Assembly: GCA_003118195.1 (NCBI GenBank)
Contig: BEXV01002709.1
Coordinates: 3,098 to 22,573 of the forward strand
Direction: 5' to 3'
Length of the DNA: 19,476 nucleotides
Source of the DNA: Hemicentrotus pulcherrimus
Lineage: Eukaryota; Echinodermata; Echinoidea; Camarodonta; Strongylocentrotidae
In this document: positions 1-12,400 of the stretch, piece after piece
How positions within the stretch are numbered: the first letter of the stretch is position 1
How the letters are laid out: each line of letters starts with the position of its first letter
The notes under the pieces: model-generated
Databases searched by the model: none
Seen by the model: only the letters and a program-made list of their open reading frames with translations
Told to the model about the DNA's origin: nothing
Program-made: the position numbers and the translations under genes

Positions 1-301
1 TCTTTTTGAAGTGCACTGATTTTGATGAAAACAATAAGCCCTAGCCGCGGACATTTTCGACGGCGAATGTGCTCTACATCTTTCTAATAATTATTGCACC
101 AGACAATCAAAGAACTACACACGCAGTCTGCCCTCATTTGGCGATTTAGATCAAAAGTAATGTATTTAAGATTCATTGCTTTGATACGAAGTTTTGGAAA
201 AACATAGGTCTACATTTTAGATCAACGGACATCTCTGGTAAAAGTTAAAAAGGTTCCTTTAAGTAAAAAGAGAAATTGTGATTTATTGTTTATTTCCTTA
301 C
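1..301 (-). other. Start of the first intron after the receptor DNA-binding-domain exon
   Basis: This AT-rich sequence follows the donor at 301-300. I see no further receptor exon in the 300 bases available; the intron runs off the window. Confidence 0.75.
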
Positions 302-1055
302 CATCTCGGTTCATGTTGACAGCAAGGCATTTCCGATACCTGCAGGCCTGGCACTGGTTCCTCCTTGGGACATTGACGATACACCGGCCGCCATCCCGAC
401 AGACATAGGCCAGGTTTCGCCTCACGCTCCACTTGAAGAAGCCACGGCATCCATCGCAGCTGTAAACGCCATAGTGGCGCCCTGAACTCCTGTCCCCGCA
501 CACCTGGCATGGAATGTCCAGTCCTCGCTCACCTCGCACCGCTGCTCGGCCGGGGTGGAGTGACTGCGCCTTTCCGGTGGTGGGGTTAATGATCCCGCTG
601 GGGTTGCTGATGGTGGGGTTGCTAGTGGTGCCCAAACCTACGAGAGAAGATACCGTGAATTGACTTGGTGGTGTGGGGAGTTGCAGGTTGACGGAGTTTA
701 CAGAGGATGCGTCACCAAGGTGATGGCTTATCATGTTAACAGCCACATTTACGCTCGTTTCACCTCCAGGAGTGTTTGCATTTGCACTTCCACTCGATGA
801 ACTTAGGTGTGGGGACTGTCTTGGGGAGATGTTGGCGTCACAATGATTAGGTGAACTATTCCTGCCAGTTGTCTCTGTGGGTGTATCATCACAAATCTCT
901 GGAGCGTTCTCCTGTAATATTGTAGGTTTGCATTCTGCTTCAGGTGGCTGCAAATCAGTCTTACTTTCTAGAGAAGCCGAGTCCGCATCTGGTTCTTCCG
1001 AATGAATGGTCGGAGACTGACCTTGCGGCGAACGACTAGATGAATCAGAAGACAT
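302..1055 (-). CDS. Nuclear receptor, NR2E-like, first coding exon (A/B region and DNA-binding domain)
   Basis: This exon encodes the first 251 residues, plus one base of codon 252, of a nuclear-receptor transcription factor. Residues 1-182 are a Ser/Thr/Pro/Asn-rich A/B region. Residues 183-243 form the two zinc fingers: C183, C186, C200, C203, then C219, C225, C235, C238, with spacing C-x2-C-x13-C-x2-C and C-x5-C-x9-C-x2-C. The P-box region reads CDGCRGFFK. The tail [10 protein letters not shown] resembles the NR2E group (tailless/TLX, PNR, Hr83/NR2E6 types); within NR2E my placement is tentative. Met1 is supported by an in-frame TAA 15 codons upstream (1098-1100). The exon ends in a donor GTAAGG (GT at 301-300) that splits a codon after its first base, where TLX-type receptors continue with AVQ; the reading frame past this point is intronic. 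Hinge and ligand-binding domain must lie to the left of the window. Oddity: W209 stands where family members have Arg (FFKR). Confidence 0.92.
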
Positions 1056-1825
1056 TATGGAAGCAAAAGGTTTGTTCCAAAGGGAAAGGAAACTGTGTTA
1101 CACAATTTAAAATAAATGTCAAAGCTGAAGTTATTTGATTATCTGTGAAGAAGACTTGAAGACTATACTGAAAATGGAAATTGTACATTTGAAAGACATA
1201 AGACTGACAAGCGAGTTCATGAGTATATTTTCAATTAATCAGATGCATTTCAAATTAAATTTGATATAGCCTACAGTGTTTACTTGGAAAGGTTCGAAAT
1301 TCCTATGCACATGTCACATCAAAGCTGCACTTCAAAGGAATGAACCACATCAATCGACAGACAAAAAGACTCGAGTACACAATCCTGTTGGCAAAGCTCG
1401 AAGTGTCAGCTGCAAAATGAGCAGCTCCACGACTGATTTTATTCATAGATTTCATTCTGTGTCTGGATTCTCACCAGGGTACACAATCATCATCGATAGA
1501 GCAATGATGAAGAAAAACAAAAGGCACCCGATTAGAAATCTATGGATGAGCCGGGAGAAATCTAGTCCGCCTTTACAACGGATTGTCCCAAAGATCAAAT
1601 TGTACTTTACAAAGATTCGGGTAACTACATGTATGTTGAGGATAACAATATTAACAGTATCATCGCTAGTAAAACGAAGAAAAATGATGATGATGGTGAT
1701 CATGATAATAAGGATTTGAGAATGAAAGTGATGAAGACGATGATGGTGACGACGAGGGTAATTATCTGATAAGAAAAACTGCTCCTGCTTTCGTTACGAG
1801 GATGAACAAGTTAATCGGGAGCGAA

Positions 1826-1850
1826 AGAGAGAGAGAGAGAGAGAGAGAGA
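1826..1850. repeat. (AG)n microsatellite
   Basis: An uninterrupted run of AG dinucleotides of 25 bases, followed by purine-rich AGGAGG sequence. Confidence 0.95.
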
Positions 1851-3192
1851 AAAGAGGAGGAGGAGGAAGATATTACATTATGAGCAGGGCAATCCCTTCC
1901 CTTTAATGTTGCTAACTGATGATGCTGTTGTTGGTGACAGTGGTATTAATGTTACACTTGATCCAACTAATTCAATAACATTCATGTTGTAAATGATGAA
2001 TACGAGTGCGAGAATTTTAGGTTTCGTAGGATCCTCTATAAGTGACTATAGTTGGTGATAGTAGGATACACATTCTTCTGATAAAAGATATTTTGAGAAT
2101 GATGGATGCATCTTTGACTAGGTTTCGTTGTACATCATAGTAATTCAAAGTATCTGGATCAAGGACAAAGTATATTCCTTTTCATTGGAACAATGTTCAG
2201 TTCGGGGTTTAATATATTTTAGAGATAACACGGGGACTGGATTCAACAGAAGAGGACGGTTTTTAAGGAGACAGAGGTTTTGTAATAGGACGTGGGAACT
2301 ATGCAATGTGACGCCGCGAGACCAGCTCTGACTGCTGCACTTTGGTTATGGTTATACGTATCGTGATCAGGACTACCACAAGCTGCGAGAGATGAAGGGA
2401 GGGAGGGAGGGGTATTCCTTCTGATTTGGGGTTGCAATCTACTTGAGGGCAAGGTATTATAGGAGGGGCAGTTTTACTTACCACGAGCCGCACTGGCGAA
2501 ATTAGGGAGGACACAAACGGCCCGTATCCCGATTTTGGAACCTAAGTACTATACCTAATGTCAACCTTTACCCAATATTCAGGCGGTTGATAAATTTTTA
2601 AATTGTACATCTTTTGTAGTATATTTGACATAATTACTTTACAATTGTAAATGCATACACAATACACAATATACACAGTGTACACCAAAGTGATATGTTA
2701 CTTTAATGAATAGGGTTTGGAAAATGATCGCTCGCTTCGCTTGCTATGTTTTAGCCCAAACTTTAGAACCTGAATAGTTGCTATTTTTGGGCAAAAGACA
2801 TCAGACCATTGGGAACTTTTGCCCAAATGTCAACGGGGATACCCATGCCCTTTCCACCTTATGGCAACGCCCTTGGTTGATTAAAAAGGAAAATGGAAAT
2901 GAATGAGAGGAGGCAGAAATATTCGAGAGACACGAAACGAGACCACAAGACAGAAAAATAGGATACTCTCAAAAAGTACGAACTGAATCCACTTTATGGA
3001 GGAGTTTTATTTCATAATAGGAATCCACGCTCAAAAAGAGGGGATTCGACTCCCAAAGAGGAATTTCAAATCACTCATAGATCACTCATTTGGACCGGGT
3101 TTTACCATAATTTGGAGTGGATCAACTCGAATGGAAGTGATTCCCGATAAGAGCTTTACAGAATAGAATTTCGATCCCTTTGCATAAAGAGA

Positions 3193-3209
3193 ATATATAT
3201 ATATATATA
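3193..3209. repeat. (AT)n microsatellite
   Basis: A short perfect AT dinucleotide run of 17 bases. Confidence 0.9.
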
Positions 3210-4280
3210 GAAGGAAAAAAAGATATAGATTCAAAGATCAAGAGAGACAAAGTGAAAGAAAGGATATGCTATCTCTTACTCAGAATCGAAAGCGAAAGAT
3301 CGCTTGGGAAATTTATCATCGAACTATAATCTGTTGTCATTTCGCGAATTACAGTTTCACTTTTTGGGGGTAACTTGCAAACTAATAGGCATATTATGGT
3401 ACGTAATCAACTGGATAGATAATCAAAGAGTGTATCGTATATAATTTTAATTGTTGTAGGGCAAAAAGGCAAAATCGGAAGAGGTCTAAAGACATTCGTT
3501 GTAAATGAATAGATATTTTAACATCTGTTTCTCGTGATATCAACAATATATTGTTGAATGAAAGGAAACAAAATACGGCAATTTTCAACGGAACCGCTTA
3601 TAGATTTTTCACTTGTTAAAGACGGCTGTTTGTAATGCTTTATGCTTCGTCTCCAATTGCCTATAATGACGTTAACTATCCTATTATATTGCATTACTCA
3701 CCCAATCATTTAAATCATTTTGGGGAAATAGTGAAAGAGGATTAGAAAGTGCAATTAAAAACGTAGCAGAAATAGAGAGGGAAAGAGACAAACAAACACA
3801 TAAGATCTCACACGTGATGCTGTGTTTACATAATTCTTGTAATGTTTAATTCATTAAAATTCTTTTTGATGTAACAACATGATCACCTGACTATGAATCA
3901 TATTTGAACATTCCCCATCCTCTGTTCGCTTTTTGTATTTTCATTCCATTTTTATTATCACCTATCCTTCTGTTTTTGTTATTCCTTTCGTCCAGATTTT
4001 GTTCATCATAGTGTTGATGATTAAAGACATACACTCACTATCAACAAGAAAAGTACTGTAAAATCATGATTTTCATAGGAATACAGAGAAGGCCCCCATT
4101 GGAATAAAAAGACATTCATGAACTTCATTGTGTTTCAAAATTGAAAATATCGTTGGAGAATATCAAATGCGAAGAATGTTCAAATTTTAATCATATAAAC
4201 TGCATAAATAAAACATCTACGGTGAGTATCATTATGATCCAAGCCATGTATCAAAATTCGTAATAATAGCAAAATGTGTT

Positions 4281-4300
4281 CTCTCTCTCTCTCTCTCTCT
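4281..4300. repeat. (CT)10 microsatellite
   Basis: Ten perfect CT units followed by TTCTTTC. Confidence 0.95.
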
Positions 4301-5824
4301 TTCTTTCGAACGACCTAAAATTCTGTTTAAATATTTGACAATTCTGAGCTAAAATGATTTTTAAAAATATTTGCATTACGACATCTTGATGAAAATAACT
4401 GATATTACAATTCTCACAAAAAGTACTCTCATGGAAATGGACTGCTAAATGTACTTTCAAAGCACATCTACATGTTTAAAATGCTCTTCAACTATTGCAC
4501 AAACTATTCAAATTCTTACTTTTATCTATTTTACGATATTGTGGCGTAACCGGGCTATGCCGGGGTAGCGTTCTGCCTTGCAGTCTCTCAAAACCCGGTC
4601 CACGCTCTCGACAATCATTCATCAAATATATCTCTCGGTGGGCTCTCACAAAAGTATATCGTGTAAGAAATAACGTGGACTAGCTCTCCTTTTACACACT
4701 CCTGCAATCACCGAATCTCTGACAGGACTAAAGAACAACACTTGCACAGTATCTGAAGTTCAATGACTTTACTCGTTCCTTGCGACGAACCTGTCGCAAC
4801 GACAGCTCGACGCTGACTCTAGAGATATCTCTATGACGCTGACTGGCTGACATCTCATGATGTACACATAAACGCCCTCTACGTCTTATTAAATCACTGG
4901 ACTAGTTGTGCTACAATATATCACATTATTAGTTTTCTGGAATTTGGAATAAAATACACATTCGTGAACCATTAAAGACAAAATCATTTATACTAGATGT
5001 AAAACAATATTATTTACACACGGCCTTTGGTGCACCGCAGGAAATGAAACAATGAAATTAGATTCTGAGAATCAGACGATAAAAACGGCATCTTTCTGAT
5101 TTAAAATCATCAGATATATTAGTACGGAGAACTTCTTGTTCGTACCAAGCTTTGTGTCCATTATCCCTACCTGAAAGAAATTTACGAAACACCCCTTTAT
5201 TGCTAAGTAATGACTATTGTTAAAAAGAATGACCAAACACAGTATGAACGATATCAATGTATCCATGTTACAATGTGGTTTTAAAATATGATGACTACAT
5301 GGACTCTGTAGAAATCAATCCGCGGGTTATTTCAGTACCTGTCGTATATCCTATATAAAACATTTTCTGATTATGTAATACACCATTGTAGAATGTTCGC
5401 ACATTTAAAAAGATGATGGACGAGGTTATTTAGATTGCCTAAGGCTGATAATCCGAAAGTCTTTCCAATCATATTCTTCATTATGTCAGATGTAACATCA
5501 CTTGGTTCATAATGTGAACATATTGCGATAGACTTCATTCTCGTTCTTTGAAGCCCTCTGCACTGGTTTGGCATGGAGGGATTAGACCTCCCTGCAAGGT
5601 CACTGACAGGTGGTTATCTCATCAAATCAGCTCTCAATTAATATTTTAAAAGGCATTATGTGGGATCAACGGATAAAGTTTAGGCATTGTTGGCTGTATA
5701 GAGGGCGCAAGTAACTATGAGTAGTGCAGTGGGCTTTAAAAGAAAATGGGGCAAATCCTTTGATTTCTGACTTCTAGAACCAGTTCAATCAATGATTGAG
5801 AAAATACTAAAGGTGGTTTTCTCG

Positions 5825-6102
5825 TAAGTGAACTAACTTTAGTCCATGGTTCAATCCACCAACTAAGTATGGAATGCCAAGTGTCTATATGAATATGTTT
5901 TTGAATAATTTAATCTGTTACTAAATTATTTCAAAATATGTGATAACATGATTAATAAACAACAATATGACTAATATATAATTACGTTATCGTTTAATTA
6001 GAGACAAAGTCATGTCAAATTATTTAAAAATATATTCATATGGATACTTGGCATTTCATACTTAGTCGGTGGTTTAACCATGGACTAAAGCTAGTCCCCT
6101 AA
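5825..6102. mobile_element. Fold-back (MITE-like) element with 87-bp inverted arms
   Basis: Arms at 5825-5911 and 6017-6102 are inverted copies. By hand alignment they differ at 11 positions plus one gap over 87 columns (about 86% identical). The conserved core includes CTTTAGTCCATGGTT and ACTAAGTATG. The 105-bp loop is AT-rich. There is no coding capacity, so it would be a non-autonomous element. TA dinucleotides at both ends could be target-site duplications, but the superfamily is not assignable. The right end stops 4 bases from the FMO stop codon, so the element probably forms part of the FMO 3' UTR. Two ATTAAA hexamers on the minus strand (5993-5998 in the loop, 5909-5914 in the left arm) could act as poly(A) signals. 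The inverted repeat is seen directly; element class and UTR role are inference. Confidence 0.8.
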
Positions 6103-6106
6103 GTAT

Positions 6107-6424
6107 TTACATCATAGCAAGATAGAGCCCTGCTACTATGCAAACCAAAAAGATAAGCTTGAGTGCGATTGGGTATCCCTCGGGACCGTTGGCGATAGGT
6201 GTGTCCCGAAACTTGGTTCCCGAGACCGTGTTCTGCCAGACGTTCATGATGGTTTCCCGCGCGCCGCTCCAAACATGCGGTCCCTGGAGCCGGTAGCTGG
6301 CCGGCACCGCGGGGCCGAAGAAGCATTTAAGGGCCAGGATTGGGTCTTTAAGGAAGAGCGACTTGAAGGTGGGTTTGGCGCCGATTATGGTGGCGATTCC
6401 ATCCTGGTAGGGGATGGGAGGGAT
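6107..6424 (-). CDS. FMO: FMO terminal coding exon 7 with C-terminal membrane anchor
   Basis: Encodes residues 424-528 and the TAA stop (6107-6109). The acceptor is CCTTATCTCTTTTCTAG, with AG at 6426-6425 and a strong pyrimidine tract. It contains [20 protein letters not shown] and WSGARETIM, matching the family GPC..YR..GPG.W.GAR block, and ends in [19 protein letters not shown], a probable ER tail anchor. It is visibly more GC-rich than the flanking introns. Confidence 0.95.
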   Translation of the reverse strand: MPPIPYQDGIATIIGAKPTFKSLFLKDPILALKCFFGPAVPASYRLQGPHVWSGARETIMNVWQNTVSGTKFRDTPIANGPEGYPIALKLIFLVCIVAGLYLAMM

Positions 6425-9400
6425 CTAGAAAAGAGATAAGGAAATTATAAGATGATTACGTGGATCATAATCAAATGATTGGTCCGTTTGGTCGAAAGCG
6501 TACACGTGACCAGGCATCTATTTTGTCTAACGTGTAGTATCGATAATAACCGGTCATTAGTAAAATCATGTATAAAACAGCATTTTATATAACTAATAAA
6601 ACATAATCTTATAAAAACACATACTACACAGCATTTTGTCACTGCTGTGTAACTATTCCATTCAAACGAAGCTTGCAATGAACATTGAAATTAAAATAAA
6701 TGTTTGATATTCGATCTATATAGAGAAAATTATGTTTTTAAAAGTAGTTATATTAGAATGATGATACGTTGATGACAAAAATGGTGACGGTTGGTCATGT
6801 AATGACAATGATGATAATTGACATCTAGAGGCTTAGACGTGTTTTAGAAAATTTATTGTAACGCAGCCAATTCAGTAACCTTAAATATCGAACTGTGTCT
6901 ATATAACATGAACAGCGTATGGTATAATCAGTGCCAATAAACGTATTTCAATCGGCTCTTTTGTATTCAGTTAACTTGTTGGACAGGTCAGAAAAAGAAA
7001 CCAGCTCTCCTTAATTTAAAGATCTAATATCGAATCAATTTTATAGGCCTTTTTTCTATTACAAAGGAAACCATTGGTAGATTTATATACAGTCAATTGT
7101 GAAGCGTGGCTTTGTTTGACATGACAGAGAGAAGAATTCGATGAGATACTAATGAGAGCCGGAAGGTTTCTAACTATGCTCAATAGTTTAAGTTAACGCT
7201 TTTCATGATCTTTTTACTAATTGCTTCTCATGATCTAAGGAGTTGTGATGTTCTTTATACTTACGAAGATGATGTGTTTGCCGAATTTTTGATAGAGAAA
7301 CTTTTTCTTCATCTCAATGTCCTTTAGCATGCAACTGACAGGAGGTAGAGATACGTTGCCTTTGAAGACCTGCGTGGCCCAACGGGCTTGGATCTCGAAG
7401 ACTGGCGCATGTGCACCAACTGTCATGACAAATCCCACGCAGGCGAATGTAGGATGTTTTTGTTTTGCCGGGAAAACGTACTGGTAAAGCTGCAACTCGT
7501 CAATTTTGTCTGAAAATGAAATATATTTTTCGTGTTTTAGGTCACATTTATGATTTGATGTACGTAAATTAAAGAAATTCATTAAACTAGTACTGTTACT
7601 GAATTTTACGAGGAGTACACTGTGATATAGTGTGGTCACTCGTCAAAAAAAAGAATTATGAAGTGATCACACCACAATGTGGCCACAAAGATGAAGTGGA
7701 ACATTTTTGTTGTTTCGATGTGTCACCACAGAATAAATTTAATATGAACACATGTCATTCACTATGTTTACACTGTGGTAACACTGTGATAATCAGAGAG
7801 TGAATGAATTCACCACAGTGTGGTCACAGAGTATATATATTGTGAACATATTATATCTAGTGTTTTTTACACACACTGGGTACACTGTGTTAGACTGTAG
7901 AAACAAGGAAACCAGAGTGTTAACACTCCACTGTGGCCTCAGAGAGAAGATCAGGTAAACTTTCGTGGTGTTAATACTTAGCATACACACTGTGAACAAA
8001 TTATTTTTACACTTTGGGGTATTTCATGGGCATAGAGTGAACACACGAGGCGTGGACACAGCACATTGGCCTGAACACACAGTGCTCAAAAGGTGAACTT
8101 AGGGCAGGGTCACAATGGTGAAACTGTGCACAGACTGTGTTACCTCTGTTTTCCACACTGTGGTGACAAGGGGTTAACTGTGGGCCTAGAGTGGCCTAGC
8201 CACACAGAGGAGGAATTGTTTTTCTTGATTTTAACTCTATGTGGCAACCAAAGAATAGGACATTAAACACACCAAGGTGGGGAACAATGGTGAATTTAAT
8301 GTGAATATACTTTTCACACTGGGGAGACTCTACTTTCTTCCAAGCTGATTTAAGATTCAAATGATTTTTGTTCACATGCAAAACGTAACACAATGATATT
8401 GCGATGTTATTTGCAATTTGATATAAGTATATTACAAAAAGTATACAATGAAACAAGACAAATATAAGAGTAATGGTAAGAAAAAAAGAGGAACGAATTA
8501 GAAGCAGAGCTTTTCGAAGTATTAGTTCCTCAAAGGCTGTTTTGCAATCCGTCTCGAAAAAAAGTATACAAAGAAAACAGATAAGTCAACAAATATCTAA
8601 CAATAAAGAAATTATGTATTTTCTGTCAGTATATCAGCAATTAACAAAGAGGGAGCCAAATTTCCAACGCACCTGCAATAAGATGCGTTCCCACAAAGGG
8701 GACTTTGATGTTGTAACCTGTCGCATATATGACTGAATCCAGATTGTCGATCTTAGTTCCGTCTGTGAAAACCACCCCCTTCTGTGTGAAGTGTTTGATA
8801 CCGGGTTTGGCCGTCAATGCTCCACAAAAGATCCTGCAGAGTAAATAAAAGTACATGTACATGTAGTTGTTTGACATAATCTATCAGAGAACGGAAGTAC
8901 ATTTATTTACAGGATGAACGTATTATTTGTTAAGTTCTTTTCACATGTTATTACGTCAAGGAAGATTTGGGACACTTTCTTAATGTTTACTGTGAAGAAG
9001 AAAAAAGACATTGTTTTACAGAATGCTACTTTTTAAGCATGTAATAATAATTATAATAATAAAAATAATAATGGGTCTGTTTACCCAGGGTAGCCTGATC
9101 AGTATCCATACTGTGATCCCTTAAGGGCCCTGCAATCAAATGAGAAGGCAAGGCACATCCCTTTTTTAAAAATACACTTTTGAGCTTTGATAAGTAAGAT
9201 ATATCAATCTATTTAAGATGTTCACAATATATTCAACGTATAGATATGCTGGTATCAATCTATTTAAGATGTTTACAAATTATTATATAACGTATTGATA
9301 TGCAATCAAAAATCTACTGGTGTAAAACTGTGTGCAATAATGGTTTCAATAATAAATTTTTATTATGAAGTTATTAATGGTTTCTTAAAGGTATATAGAC

Positions 9401-12400
9401 AAAGATGCAGACCCTGTATGTTATTTCATACGTGCAAGAGTCATAAAGATGTGTGCACATTTTTAAACGGTAGCAAATTGATCTACTGGTACATGTTATT
9501 AGGTGCTTAAGTTTGGACTCGAGCAGGAAATTGATTCTTAATATATAAAGGGTTTATTTATTCAACGCAAAGGGATTTGTAATTAAACCGACTGGTATCA
9601 ATGATAAGTTATTTTATAATGATGATGATTCACATCATTTTTATGGCGCCATATTATCTGTTTAAAAAAACGTTCAAAGGCGCGAGTTCCTCCAAAAAAG
9701 TTAGCATTTAAATGTCTGAAGGAAGATGTGAGTTTTGAGTGAAGCTTTGAAGTGGTCAAGGTTGTCAATTTCGCGAATAGATAATGGGAGGGAATTCCAC
9801 AGGCGAGGAGCAATGAGAGGAAAGTGCCCGGTCTCCATATCTCTTGAGATGAGTGATGGGCATTTGGAGAGTAAGGTCAGATGAGCAAAGTCCAGGACAA
9901 AAGATGCTTTAATTATATCGAAAATTGCAATTCAAGCTGATGGAAATAGGGAACTGATGATGGTACCTAGTTAAAGCACACATCTAATCCAAGGCATGAT
10001 TTTGCGAATATGACGAGGTGACATTCGTGAAATTGTCCTTGTATGCTGACAGTAGTTTATGTGTATTAACAAATGAATAAACCGTATATAATATTTGTGA
10101 TTGATGACTTTCTATATGTGAATCAACAAAGGGGTATTTGAACTTCCTCGGAACCCAATGTACTTTTCTAAAGTTTATTCTATCAGGGACTTTACGCCTA
10201 TATGTGTTAATACTTTTAGAGCCATATGCCGTTAAAAAAAATCAAGAAAGGTATTTTGATATCTAAAAACTTAATGCTCCTCCAACACTACTATTGTTTC
10301 CGATGGCGTCGGGCGTAAATGCCGACCACCATTCTTTTTAATCAAAGAAAGTTCAAACGTAATGTAGATACCAGGTCTTTTTTGTTGTTGAAAGGATATG
10401 AGATCACATGATTTCTAATGACAAGTGAAACTGCACGTAGACACTGACCCTCTAAACTTTATTAGCAGTTAAAAACAATAATTTTTTATTTGTGGAAAAC
10501 CACATTCATAATCTTTTGAGCTTTTGGTTCGCAAGGAACACGATCTCATATGCTTTCGATTCATCAACAGAAAGCAATTTCAATAGCCTCACATATCGCT
10601 TATTGATAGAAAGATAAATAAAACTTGAAACTTGAAACTTGAAACTTGATCGTGCGAACATACAATGACCTATTGTGTAATGAAAATCTGATTGTTATGC
10701 ATTATGCGATAAGGTATTCAAATTGTCCTTTAGCTGATTTTTAAGCTTCAAACCAAAAAGAAGAATACATAAAATATGAACTGTGTTTATATGTAAGGTA
10801 TTGGTTGGCTGCATGAATCTTTAAAACGATCGCAAAGTCTTTCGAGAAATCTACTCAAGGGAAACTCCAACACCCTATTGTTTTGCCTATGCAGTATGAA
10901 TCCTGTTCGAATTATTTTATTGTCATGTTCCCGCATTTCAGAAGGTGATGTACAAGGCCATTGAATTTTCCTCAAGCTGGTGTCCAAAAAAAAAGCCTTT
11001 GCCATAGCGTTTGGAGAGAGATAGTACTTTTTACAATAGAGTTGACGGATGAAGCAAAGTGGGATGCTACGACAAGGGGGAAGGAGCCTGCATGTCTTTC
11101 TTCTTCTCCTACCACTCTGACGAAAGAAAGAATACCGGGGAAGAAGAAATCAAAGTAAACAGGACGAAACAAAATCAAAACAAAAGAAACTAAAAAAAAA
11201 AACGAACCTGTTAGCAATATCATCGTTTACCATGACCTCGGAGCAGAAGAGCTTCCGGGTCGACCTAAGACCCAGGTTGTCCACGTTGAAGCGGGTTGCG
11301 AGATCTTTCTCGACCATGTTGCGACGAAACCATTCTGGAAGCAGGAAGTTGAACCGACGGTTCAGAAAGAGATCCCTTGGCCAACCCATCGGGCCTGCTC
11401 TTGTGATCACCCATGTCCCGTTGCGCATGCTGATGTACGTCTAATATAAGGAGAGGAGGGGTGACAGTGAATTACCAAAAAGGCACATCCACACTGACTT
11501 GGTCTCGAACCCGGGACCTTTCGGTTCAAAGACAATACATATGACTACCGATCTGCACGAACTTTATTAATGCCCGGTATTGAATAATAAAAATGATGTA
11601 TAAAGGTAACCTTGATTAAACTCAATTAATTATCGCACACCTATAAAAATGTACGGACGTCCTCACCTTCTTTACTTCTAAGAAGAAATTATTATAAAGT
11701 AAGTTGAGTGTCATATTTATTACCTTTAATAAATAAATCAGTGATGCTTATATAACCACCCTCATGTCTACATCTATTATTTTTGTGATTGGTTCCTGGT
11801 TTAATACTTGGAAAAGCTATTACCTTTTTCGACTTTCGACTGGTATCCACTGCAACATCTCCAGCTGAATGTGAGCCACCTGTTGAAAAGGGGGAGAATG
11901 AAAAATGTATACTCTTGTAATTGTAAAAGTAATAACAACAGTGATACCTGATATTCGAATGACGCTTTACGTGAATACTCCAGTGCGATTTAAAATGTTA
12001 TACCAAGGAGTTTTAAAAAGCTGGAGACCCAACTGGCAACAAATTATACCAAGCAGATGTCGTTTTCTATGGTTGTACAATAAAATCTACTGATATGCTG
12101 TCAAGGTAAGCACTGTGTACTGCTCGTATTATCAGACGAGTGGTAGCGAAAAGTATTTTTGATTACAGAATTGCATATTTCCCTTTGAAATGGCCCGTTA
12201 GCTTGCAGCTAGGCAGGAATCTTTTGTCTACGTATCTGCAAGAAAAATTCAGTTAAGCACATGCCTCACATATTTTCTCCTGGCGGCATCGAAGATGGCT
12301 CAAAGGGAATGGGCTAGATATGTCTTCATCTCTTGAAACTTCTTGGTTATATCAACTGGATACTGGATTTCAACCCCGCGCGCAGGTGCGCACCATCTTC

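Larger units (their letters stand above)
1056..5824. other. Intergenic region upstream of the receptor, no supportable gene
   Basis: About 4.8 kb lies between the receptor start and the fold-back element at the FMO 3' end. It presumably includes the receptor promoter and 5' UTR, but I see no convincing TATA box or exon. It holds short simple repeats (AG at 1826, AT at 3193, CT at 4281), GAT-rich low-complexity sequence near 1684-1760, and the phrase GCTCGCTTCGCTTGCT near 2728, of a kind often seen in dispersed invertebrate repeats. Open frames here are short, low-complexity and lack recognisable domains. Confidence 0.6.

Noticed and set aside
298..510. Second minus-strand frame within the receptor exon
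   Set aside because: It is a shadow frame of the zinc-finger coding sequence, which is the clearly conserved frame.
1276..1719. 147-codon plus-strand open frame
   Set aside because: It starts at a non-ATG codon, ends in low-complexity Met/Ile-rich sequence from GAT/ATG repeats, and contains no known motif.
5080..5115. CTGATGA...GAAA on the minus strand, hammerhead-like
   Set aside because: The apparent stem overlaps the core itself and no stem I or III partners are present; chance match.
5371..5574. 67-codon minus-strand open frame between the two genes
   Set aside because: It looks slightly protein-like but has no recognised motif, no clear splice partners and no repeat match I can name; not supportable as a gene.
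8473..8736. 87-codon plus-strand open frame
   Set aside because: It overlaps FMO exon 5 on the opposite strand, is Lys/Ser/Gln-rich from AT-rich DNA, and has no domain.
9598..9813. 71-codon minus-strand open frame over the LINE remnant
   Set aside because: The meaningful LINE peptide ([13 protein letters not shown]) is in another frame; this one is its shadow.
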